DNA of 21,216 nt from Cyclobacteriaceae bacterium (GTDB lineage: Bacteria; Bacteroidota; Bacteroidia; Cytophagales; Cyclobacteriaceae), in assembly GCA_009885605.1 (NCBI GenBank), contig VFKK01000201.1:1-21216 (forward strand). The letters are read 5' to 3'. Shown piece by piece: positions 14,986 to 21,216 of the stretch. Under the pieces are notes generated by a model that saw only the letters and a program-made list of their open reading frames with translations, did no database searches and was not told the DNA's origin. Positions within the stretch are counted from its first letter, which is position 1. The number at the start of each line of letters is the position of its first letter. The position numbers were made by a program, and so were the translations under genes.

Positions 14986-15897
14986 TCAACCCAGCGTACG
15001 CACTACTTTTCTCCTCTTGTTCCAATAATTAAAAACCGGATAAAATAAGACCGAAACCAGAATGATAGCTGTCCCCAGATAGAATTGAGAAGTCATTTTT
15101 TCGCTTTCTCCCAAAATCAAAACTGCCAAAATTATACCATAAACGGGTTCAAGATTGATCGTAAGATTCACCGTAAAAACACTCAATCTCTTCATCAGCT
15201 CCACTGAAACTGAAAAGGCATAAACGGTACAAATCCCACTCAATACAAAAAGCCAAAACCAGTCATTCCCAATCCAGGACCATTGTATTCCGGCTCCATC
15301 TGTCATAAACTGAGAATAGACAAGCATAAACAAAAGCGAGAATAAACAGGCTCCGGCCATCTCGTAAAAAGTGATTTGATAGGGATCATGACGCTGAGTC
15401 AATCGACCATTTATTGTGGAGAAAACTGCTGATAGTAGTGCGGAAACCAACGCCATGCTGAGCCCCAGCCAATATCCTGTTTCAAAACTGAAAATCACCA
15501 AAAGCCCCGAAATAACCATTAAACCCAACCCAACCTCATACCATTTGACTTTGGTGCGGTTGATAATGGGTTCCACCAAAGCTGTCCAGAGTGAGGTAGT
15601 AGCCATTCCGGCAAGGCAAACAGAAGCCGTCGACACCCGAGCTGACCAGAAAAACAGAATCCAGTGCAATGCAATTACAAAACCGGTAGCAACTACTTTG
15701 ATCATTGCAGGTGCAGGAATGAGAATGCTTTCCTTTTTTATCAGAAACAAAAAAGCTACTCCAATTGAAGCGATCAGCGTCCTATAAAAGACTAACTCCA
15801 AGGCAGGTAAGCTTATCAGCAAACCGAGAATTGCAGAAAAACCCCATATCAGAACGATGAAATGAAGCATAAGGTAATCTTTCAGCGTAGGATTCAT
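14986..15897 (-). CDS. EamA/DMT-family inner-membrane transporter
   Basis: This 303-residue hydrophobic protein has about ten predicted membrane segments arranged as two EamA repeats. The first opens with HFIVLIWGFSAILG and the second with a helix following WLGLSMALVSALLSAVFSTING. The C-terminal LEPVYGIILAVLILGE is the conserved EamA sequence before the last helices, and the tail is basic (NKRRKVVR). Substrates in this superfamily vary (metabolites, amino acids, nucleotide sugars) and cannot be assigned here. Its ATG directly follows the permease stop (TAG then ATG), so it is the third gene of the tgt operon. Confidence 0.9.
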   Translation of the reverse strand: MNPTLKDYLMLHFIVLIWGFSAILGLLISLPALELVFYRTLIASIGVAFLFLIKKESILIPAPAMIKVVATGFVIALHWILFFWSARVSTASVCLAGMATTSLWTALVEPIINRTKVKWYEVGLGLMVISGLLVIFSFETGYWLGLSMALVSALLSAVFSTINGRLTQRHDPYQITFYEMAGACLFSLLFMLVYSQFMTDGAGIQWSWIGNDWFWLFVLSGICTVYAFSVSVELMKRLSVFTVNLTINLEPVYGIILAVLILGESEKMTSQFYLGTAIILVSVLFYPVFNYWNKRRKVVRTLG

Positions 15898-16971
15898 CTA
15901 GCGCGGAACGGTTTTATAAAGCACCAAACCTGTAAATGCAAAAACCAAATTGGGTATCCAGACTGCGAAAATCGGGTATTCGGTCCCGTTTTCTGCGAAC
16001 GTCCTGGAAAGGATGAACATAATGATGTAAACAAAAGCCAAAAGGAAACCCATCGCAATCTGGAATCCGGACCCGCCTCTTGTCTTTCTGGCGGACATGA
16101 TCACTCCGATAAAAGTCAGGATGATTGCAGCAAACGGAGACATAAATCTCACATAGCGCTCAATCTTATAAAAGCTGACGTTGTCGGCACCTCGCTCCTC
16201 CAATACCCTTATCTGTCGGCTCAATTCAGGCAATTTGAGCGTTTCATGGTGATTAGTAGGCAGATCAAAATCTTCTGGACTGATGGACAAGACCGTATCC
16301 AGATTTTCTCCAACTGTGTACTTTTCCTCCCTTTCGTTAATTTCTCTCAATCTCCAATTCTGAAGAGTCCATACATTTTTCGCAGTATCCCATTGGATTC
16401 TATCGGAGGAAAGTTTGGCGAGAAGGACCCCATCCTGAATGGTTTCCAGGGTAAAGTTGTATCCGGTATTTCCGTTTTTATAATATCTGGTCAGGTAAGC
16501 TAAGGATTCAGGTCCTACTTGGATGTGAATATTAGGTTCGGATGAAGCGGCACCTTTGTCGAGGTAAGTCATTCGAAATTCAGTCACACCTGCAGTTGCC
16601 ATGGGAAGTATCCATCCATTTAGGAGAAAACTTGCTCCACCGATCATTGAAGCTGCAAACAAAAAAGGTCTGAGTAATCTCATGAAGCTAACCCCACTGC
16701 TCAAAATCGCAACAATCTCAGTCCTTCCTGCCATTTTGGAAGTGATGAAAATAACGGAAATGAAGACTGTGATCGGAGTTAGAAGGTTATTCAGATAGAG
16801 CCCGTAATTCCCCATATAGCGCAGAATCTCTTTGGCTGGAACTTTATTCCTGATATACGCATCGTTTTTCTCCGTAAAATCCAGAACCAAAACAACAAGA
16901 ATCAGCATCACTACTACAAAAAAGTAGGTCTTCAGAAAATCCTTGATGATCAGTTTGTCGAGAATCTTCAT
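15898..16971 (-). CDS. LptF/LptG-family (YjgP/YjgQ) permease
   Basis: LptF and LptG are the membrane subunits that, with the ATPase LptB, extract lipopolysaccharide from the inner membrane for transport outward. This 357-residue protein has the family plan. N-terminal helices (LKTYFFVVVMLILVVLVLDF, then LTPITVFISVIFITSKMAGRTEIVAIL with the coupling-helix-like Glu and the SSGVSF motif) come first, then a periplasmic domain of about 150 residues, then three C-terminal helices (FAAIILTFIGVIMSARKTRGG onward). Whether it is the F or G paralogue was not decided. The start at 16971 lies 2 nt after the tgt stop; an upstream ATG at 17016 would overlap tgt and is rejected. Confidence 0.92.
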   Translation of the reverse strand: MKILDKLIIKDFLKTYFFVVVMLILVVLVLDFTEKNDAYIRNKVPAKEILRYMGNYGLYLNNLLTPITVFISVIFITSKMAGRTEIVAILSSGVSFMRLLRPFLFAASMIGGASFLLNGWILPMATAGVTEFRMTYLDKGAASSEPNIHIQVGPESLAYLTRYYKNGNTGYNFTLETIQDGVLLAKLSSDRIQWDTAKNVWTLQNWRLREINEREEKYTVGENLDTVLSISPEDFDLPTNHHETLKLPELSRQIRVLEERGADNVSFYKIERYVRFMSPFAAIILTFIGVIMSARKTRGGSGFQIAMGFLLAFVYIIMFILSRTFAENGTEYPIFAVWIPNLVFAFTGLVLYKTVPR

Positions 16972-16973
16972 AC

Positions 16974-18104
16974 TTAAAGCCTGGTGCTCACTTTCTTTAC
17001 CATTTGGTCTTTCCAAACGGCAAAATCACCTGCAAGGATATGTTCTCTGGCTTGCTTCACCAACCAAAGGTAAAAAGTCAGGTTATGAATACTGGCGATC
17101 TGTGCCGCCAAAATTTCTTTGCTCACAGTGAGATGTCTCAGATATGCCTTTGAATAAAAACTGCTTGCATAGCCTCCGATCGCCGGATCTATTCCGGTGA
17201 AATCATCCTTCCATTTCTCATTTCGAATATTGATGATTCCCTCTGAAGTAAATAACATTCCGTTTCTGGCATTTCTCGTAGGCATCACGCAATCAAACAT
17301 ATCCACTCCCAAGGCGATGCATTCCAAAATATTGGCTGGCGTCCCCACTCCCATCAGATAGCGGGGCTTGTCTGTTGGCAAAATATCGGTTACCAACTCA
17401 GTCATTTCATACATCATTTCCGCAGGCTCGCCTACCGAAAGTCCACCGATGGCATTCCCTTCCCGCTCACAGGAAGCGATGAATTCGGCCGATTGGACTC
17501 GAAGGTCTTTGTAAACCGAACCCTGAATAATTGGGAAGAGGGTCTGACTATATCCATATTTTCCTTCCGTGGAATCAAATCGATCGATGCATCTTTTCAG
17601 CCATCGATGAGTCATTTCCATGGAATTTCTCGCATACGAATATTCGCAGGGATACGGAGTACACTCATCAAATGCCATGATGATGTCGGCCCCGATTGTA
17701 CGCTGGATATCCATCACATTTTCAGCTGTGAAATGATGCTTGGATCCGTCAATATGGGATTTGAACATTACTCCGTCTTCTTTTATTTTCCGGGTAGCGG
17801 AAAGCGAAAAAACCTGATATCCTCCGCTGTCTGTCAGAATTGGCTTCGACCATCCATTGAATTTATGAAGACCACCTGCTCTTTCCAGAATATCCAATCC
17901 CGGTCTGAGGTAAAGATGATAGGTATTACCAAGAATTATTTCAGCCTTAATGTCATGCTCCAGTTCTCGCTGATGGACTGCCTTTACGCTTCCGGCAGTA
18001 CCGACCGGCATAAAAATAGGGGTTTCAATCACCCCATGGTCGGTTAGGATGACTCCAGCTCTTGCATTTGTCTTAGAATCTGTATGTGCTAAGGTAAACT
18101 TCAT
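16974..18104 (-). CDS. tgt: queuine/preQ1 tRNA-ribosyltransferase
   Basis: Tgt exchanges guanine 34 of GUN-anticodon tRNAs for preQ1, a step towards queuosine. The 376-residue protein has the full TIM barrel. The general acid/base Asp92 lies in LTDSGGYQ, the recognition motif is GGLSVGEP at about 220, and the nucleophile is Asp271 in GVDMFDCVMPTRNARNG. The usual zinc motif C-x-C-x-x-C before Y-S-(R/K)-A-Y-L is missing: residues 307-318 read PAIGGYASSFYS. The downstream His340 (SIHN) is kept. From memory, other Bacteroidota Tgt proteins also lack these cysteines, so this is probably a lineage feature rather than decay. It is the first gene of the tgt-permease-transporter operon. Confidence 0.95.
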   Translation of the reverse strand: MKFTLAHTDSKTNARAGVILTDHGVIETPIFMPVGTAGSVKAVHQRELEHDIKAEIILGNTYHLYLRPGLDILERAGGLHKFNGWSKPILTDSGGYQVFSLSATRKIKEDGVMFKSHIDGSKHHFTAENVMDIQRTIGADIIMAFDECTPYPCEYSYARNSMEMTHRWLKRCIDRFDSTEGKYGYSQTLFPIIQGSVYKDLRVQSAEFIASCEREGNAIGGLSVGEPAEMMYEMTELVTDILPTDKPRYLMGVGTPANILECIALGVDMFDCVMPTRNARNGMLFTSEGIINIRNEKWKDDFTGIDPAIGGYASSFYSKAYLRHLTVSKEILAAQIASIHNLTFYLWLVKQAREHILAGDFAVWKDQMVKKVSTRL

Positions 18105-18157
18105 GTCTTGCTTTCTGATTCTGAAAAGACTATAGTTAGATTGCCTGATTAAGCCTG

Positions 18158-18165
18158 CAAAAATA
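18158..18165 (-). promoter_or_regulatory. candidate -7 box for the tgt operon
   Basis: On the minus strand TATTTTTG matches TAnnTTTG and lies 53 nt upstream of the tgt ATG, in the 122-nt gap between divergent genes. No convincing -33 box is at the right distance, so this is tentative. Confidence 0.4.
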
Positions 18166-18201
18166 TACGCTTATTCTTAAATGACTTGCTGAATTAGATT
18201 T

Positions 18202-18209
18202 TATATTTG
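18202..18209 (+). promoter_or_regulatory. candidate -7 box for the glycosyltransferase operon
   Basis: TATATTTG matches TAnnTTTG and lies 17 nt upstream of the ATG at 18227. The -33 region is weak: a TTG at 18186-18188 is too close. Confidence 0.4.
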
Positions 18210-18226
18210 CCCAGCAAAATTGACCT

Positions 18227-19366
18227 ATGGGCCTATTTTTACTTTGGTTTTTCTTCGGAATCGGTTTAGTAATTCAGATCGTTTATCTCTTATTCATTTT
18301 TGGCAGAGTTGCTTTTAACTCAACCAAAAACCACACCTCAACCGGCTCCCAAAAGGAGGAAGGAGTGACTGTCCTTGTGGCAGCTCATAATGAATTCACA
18401 AATCTCAAGACACTCATTCCTAAGCTCTTCGAACAAAATTACTCTAATTTTGATGTGATGATTGTGAACGATCGATCCACCGATCGGACTAAGAGATTGC
18501 TAGAAGAAATGATGGAGATTTACCCACGACTTCGCTCAGTTACAATCAAGTATACACCGGGTCATGTCACTCCAAAAAAGTTCGCTTTGACACTTGGAAT
18601 CAAGGTCACCAAAAACGATGTGATTTTGCTCACCGATGCAGATTGTATTCCTCAATCTGAAAATTGGATCAAAAAAATGACTGCGCCGGTAAGGGAACAT
18701 GGCAAAACTTTTTCACTTGGCTTTTCCGGATATGAGAAGAAACCCGGGTTTTTGAACAGCTGGATCCAATTTGAAACTCTTTTGACGGCTTTATTTTACA
18801 TGTCTTTCGGACTTTGGAAAAGACCTTTCATGGGAATCGGCAGGAATATGTGCTACCGAAAACGCTTCTTTATGGAAGTGAAGGCATTCAAAGGATTTTG
18901 GCATGTGGAAGGTGGAGACGATGATCTGTTTGTGAATCAATACGCTACCGGCAAGAATACGTCGATTGTAATCGACCCTGAGGCGAATACGCTTTCACAG
19001 CCTAAAACAACTAAGACAGAATACTTCGTCCAAAAGAAAAGACATCTTCACGCAGGCAAATACTACCGTGGGGAGGACAAACAAAAAATCGGATTTTATT
19101 CCCTTTCTCATGCCTTATTTTGGCTGGGAGGAATAGGTTTGCTTATTTATTTCGGATTAGATCAAAGTTGGGAACAATTTTTAATCGTTTTGGGTATTAT
19201 TCTTTTGAGATCTGTTCTTATGCTGAGCATTTTCAGTTCGGCAAGTAAGAAGATCCAAGGAATCAATGCTCCGATCAATACCTGGGTTCACGACTTAGTT
19301 TATTTAGGTTATTTTTGGGTTTTGGGTTCTATTTCTCAGCAGGCAAAAGACATCAAATGGAAATAA
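18227..19366 (+). CDS. membrane-bound family 2 glycosyltransferase
   Basis: This 379-residue protein has an N-terminal membrane helix (LLWFFFGIGLVIQIVYLLFIF), a cytoplasmic GT-A domain (about residues 45-260) and two or three C-terminal helices. GT2 motifs are visible: VTVLVAAHNE at the start of the domain, IVNDRSTD, the metal-binding TDADC, the acidic GGDDDLF where the catalytic base is expected, and QKKRHLHAGKYY in the position of the QxxRW motif of processive enzymes. The donor and acceptor sugars cannot be read from the sequence. Envelope polysaccharide or glycolipid synthesis is the likely setting. Its last 10 nt overlap the sigma factor start. Confidence 0.88.
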   Translation: MGLFLLWFFFGIGLVIQIVYLLFIFGRVAFNSTKNHTSTGSQKEEGVTVLVAAHNEFTNLKTLIPKLFEQNYSNFDVMIVNDRSTDRTKRLLEEMMEIYPRLRSVTIKYTPGHVTPKKFALTLGIKVTKNDVILLTDADCIPQSENWIKKMTAPVREHGKTFSLGFSGYEKKPGFLNSWIQFETLLTALFYMSFGLWKRPFMGIGRNMCYRKRFFMEVKAFKGFWHVEGGDDDLFVNQYATGKNTSIVIDPEANTLSQPKTTKTEYFVQKKRHLHAGKYYRGEDKQKIGFYSLSHALFWLGGIGLLIYFGLDQSWEQFLIVLGIILLRSVLMLSIFSSASKKIQGINAPINTWVHDLVYLGYFWVLGSISQQAKDIKWK

Positions 19367-19968
19367 ATGAACGTGGTTTTTCAAACAAGGCTCTTGAAGA
19401 CTTTGACCTGATCGATAAGGCAGTTCAGGAAAAAGATCAACAAGCCTATGCTACCTTGATGAAAAGGTATAAAAAGGCCGTTTATTTCATGATTTTGAAG
19501 ATGATCCGGGATGCTGATGATGCTGAGGATCTTACGATGGAGGCTTTTGCAAAAGCTTTCAAAAACCTGGAGCGATTCAAAAAAGACTATACGTTCAGTA
19601 CTTGGCTTTTCCGTATTGCCACCAACAACGCGATCGATTTTATTCGTAAGAAAAAACTCAAAACCATGAGTTTGAATAATACGCTTTCGGATGATAGCGG
19701 AAATGCGGTTACAATCGACATAGAAGATGATGACAACAACCCGCAGGATGTCTATATCCGAACTCAGCGGATCGAGATGGTGAGAATTTTTGTCGATAAG
19801 CTTCCTGCCAAATATCGAAAGCTTGTTCAACTGCGCTATTTCGATGAGCTTTCCTATGAAGAAATTGCCCAGGAACTTGACAAACCACTTGGTACAGTGA
19901 AAGCTCAGCTGCACCGATCCCGTGAATTGCTGTTTGAAATAGCATCCGGAAAAGAAAAACATATCTGA
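19357..19968 (+). CDS. ECF-like sigma-70 family RNA polymerase sigma factor
   Basis: This 203-residue protein has a sigma region 2 (about residues 25-95: YFMILKMIRDADDAEDLTMEAFAKAF, then TFSTWLFRIATNNAIDFIRKKK) and a sigma region 4 with a helix-turn-helix (about 145-195: LPAKYRKLVQLRYFDELSYEEIAQELDKPLGTVKAQLHRSREL). Regions 1 and 3 are absent, the ECF layout. No anti-sigma gene is next to it, so how it is controlled is unclear. The ATG at 19357 overlaps the glycosyltransferase end by 10 nt and its TGA shares one base with the rsmG ATG. Both suggest constitutive co-translation with a housekeeping gene. Confidence 0.92.
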   Translation: MEINERGFSNKALEDFDLIDKAVQEKDQQAYATLMKRYKKAVYFMILKMIRDADDAEDLTMEAFAKAFKNLERFKKDYTFSTWLFRIATNNAIDFIRKKKLKTMSLNNTLSDDSGNAVTIDIEDDDNNPQDVYIRTQRIEMVRIFVDKLPAKYRKLVQLRYFDELSYEEIAQELDKPLGTVKAQLHRSRELLFEIASGKEKHI

Positions 19969-20612
19969 TGAATCCGGGTACCGAACTTATCAAATCCTAT
20001 TTTCCTGGCCTTTCTGAACTTCAGATCGAACAGTTTTCGCGTCTTCAGGAACTCTATGTAGACTGGAACTCCAAGATCAACCTGATCAGCCGGAAGGATA
20101 TGGATGAATTCTACGTTCATCATGTACTTCATTCATTGGCAATTGCCAAGGTGATGGAATTTTCACCGGGCACAAAAGTCCTCGACATCGGAACCGGAGG
20201 CGGTTTTCCGGGAATTCCATTAGCAATCCTGTTTCCCGATACTCAATTCCATTTGGTTGATTCTATTGGGAAGAAGATAAACGTGGTGAAGGATGTAGTG
20301 AAGCAACTTAAGTTAGCCAACGTTGAAGCACAGCAGGCACGAGCCGAGGAATTGGTGAGGAAATATGACTTTGTGATCAGCAGGGCGGTGACCAGAATGG
20401 CGAATTTTTATCCTTGGGTGAAAAACAAAATCCGCAAGGAAGATTTCAACGAATTCCAAAATGGAATCCTCTATTTGAAAGGCGGAGAAGTCGATGAGGA
20501 AATGGAGGAATTGGACAAGTCCTACGTCGTCTATCACTTGGACGACTACTTCAAGGAAGATTTTTTCCAAACGAAAAAAGTCATTTACATCCCTTGGGAG
20601 GATAAGAGATAA
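19968..20612 (+). CDS. rsmG: 16S rRNA (guanine(527)-N(7))-methyltransferase
   Basis: RsmG (GidB) methylates N7 of G527 in 16S rRNA, in the 530 loop. The 214-residue protein has the family N-terminus (LQELYVDWNSKINLISRKD, then FYVHHVLHSL), the SAM-binding motif VLDIGTGGGFPGIPLAI at about 70-86, DSIGKKINVVKDV and the later VISRAV motif. Its length is normal. The start overlaps the sigma factor stop by one base (TGATG). No clear intrinsic terminator follows. Confidence 0.96.
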   Translation: MNPGTELIKSYFPGLSELQIEQFSRLQELYVDWNSKINLISRKDMDEFYVHHVLHSLAIAKVMEFSPGTKVLDIGTGGGFPGIPLAILFPDTQFHLVDSIGKKINVVKDVVKQLKLANVEAQQARAEELVRKYDFVISRAVTRMANFYPWVKNKIRKEDFNEFQNGILYLKGGEVDEEMEELDKSYVVYHLDDYFKEDFFQTKKVIYIPWEDKR

Positions 20613-20790
20613 AACCTTTAACCTCTCACCTGATATTAACTTCCCAAAAACTTTTTTTATAAAAATGCCCTGTCAGATGAGTATCAGCAGGTTCGGTTTT
20701 TTCAATAAATTTTCCGCGACAATTACCCCCGGCACCTTTAGTACCTTCCCCGGATTTGCCCTATTTTGAGGCTTCAATTCCAGAAGTAGT

Positions 20791-21216
20791 ATGTACATTA
20801 TTTTTGATACCGAGACCACCGGCTTACCCCGCGATTACAATGCTCCCATTTCCGATTTGGACAACTGGCCAAGGCTGGTTCAGCTTGCCTGGCAACTTCA
20901 TGACGAGCGGGGGAAACTGCTTTCCAACCATAATTACATCATCAAGCCGGAAGGATTTACCATTCCTTTTAATGCTGAAAAAGTCCATGGCATCTCGACC
21001 AAACGCGCTTTGGCTGAAGGCCATGAACTCAAAGCAATATTAGGGATTTTCGAAGGAGACGTAGTCAGAGCCAAACATCTGGTTGGTCATAACATTGAAT
21101 TTGATATTAATGTGGTTGGGTCTGAATTTCTACGTGGCGCATGGGGGATGCCGCTGACTGCTAACCAACTAGACACCAAAGATCTTTCAACAGAGTTTTG
21201 CGCAATTCCCGGAGGA
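20791..21216 (+). CDS. DEDDh 3'-5' exonuclease, probably proofreading N-terminus of DNA polymerase III alpha (partial)
   Basis: The first 142 residues are present and the frame is open to the window end. ExoI is FDTETTGLP at the N-terminus, with the Asp-Glu metal ligands, and ExoII is GHNIEFDINV with the second Asp. This is the DnaQ-like fold. The segment NAPISDLDNWPRLVQLAWQLHD and KPEGFTIPFNAEKVHGIS resemble, from memory, the N-termini of Bacteroidota DnaE-type polymerases that carry a fused exonuclease. A stand-alone epsilon subunit or other exonuclease cannot be excluded without the downstream sequence. The 178-nt gap after rsmG contains a TATTTTG at 20762 that is one base short of the phylum -7 box; otherwise nothing was recognised in it. 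Confidence 0.85.
   Translation, partial: MYIIFDTETTGLPRDYNAPISDLDNWPRLVQLAWQLHDERGKLLSNHNYIIKPEGFTIPFNAEKVHGISTKRALAEGHELKAILGIFEGDVVRAKHLVGHNIEFDINVVGSEFLRGAWGMPLTANQLDTKDLSTEFCAIPGG

Noticed and set aside
14974..14998. Hairpin TACGCT/AGCGTA across the convergent toxin and transporter stop codons
   Set aside because: It has only 6 bp, a 13-nt loop and no U tract on either strand, so it is not a convincing terminator.
20494..20769. Plus-strand frame overlapping the end of rsmG and the following gap
   Set aside because: It has low-complexity Ser/Thr/Phe composition and no motif, and begins deep inside rsmG. I see no gene in 20613-20790.

Overview
The window reads as a stretch of a Bacteroidota chromosome, most likely Cytophagales near Algoriphagus/Cyclobacterium. 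This placement is inferred, not searched. It rests on promoter-like boxes of the TAnnTTTG type, start codons without Shine-Dalgarno sequences, the gene order, a Tgt lacking zinc cysteines, and a polymerase-type exonuclease N-terminus. Most of the window is core metabolism and housekeeping. The only clearly accessory element is a small toxin-antitoxin pair. No rRNA, tRNA, insertion sequence or CRISPR array was seen.

Layout. (1) 1-382, minus: 5' part of truA. (2) 533-1735, plus: a secreted BNR/Asp-box sialidase-like protein. (3) 1739-1772: a terminator shared with the convergent operon. (4) 1793-13036, minus: a nine-gene branched-chain amino acid operon, transcribed ilvD-ilvB-ilvN-ilvC-leuA-leuC-leuD-cimA-leuB. 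(5) 13050-13248, minus: its leader. (6) 13567-14376, plus: ispE. (7) 14387-14983: an RHH antitoxin and MazF/PemK toxin behind a 15-bp palindrome. (8) 14986-18104, minus: tgt, an LptF/LptG-type permease and an EamA transporter, packed with 0-2 nt gaps. (9) 18227-20612, plus: a membrane GT2 glycosyltransferase, an ECF-like sigma factor and rsmG, overlapping one another. (10) 20791 to the end, plus: a DEDDh exonuclease, probably the proofreading N-terminus of a DNA polymerase III alpha subunit.

The most interesting element is the ilv-leu leader. It holds, in order, a promoter (TTG-N19-TAATTTTG), a 16-codon reading frame encoding MFKVVFLLSFIILIES (8 of 16 codons Val, Leu or Ile), and three mutually complementary segments. 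Segments 1 and 2 can form an 11-bp antiterminator. Segments 2 and 3 form a 10-bp terminator followed by a U tract, just ahead of ilvD. The leader stop codon directly abuts segment 1. This is the geometry of classical ribosome-mediated attenuation, and it would place the whole operon under control of charged Ile/Val/Leu tRNA supply.

The operon itself looks self-sufficient. IlvBN, IlvC and IlvD serve valine and isoleucine, and LeuA, LeuCD and LeuB serve leucine. A second LeuA-like enzyme resembles Leptospira citramalate synthase. With LeuCD and LeuB it would make 2-oxobutyrate from pyruvate, so isoleucine would not need threonine deaminase, which is absent from the operon.
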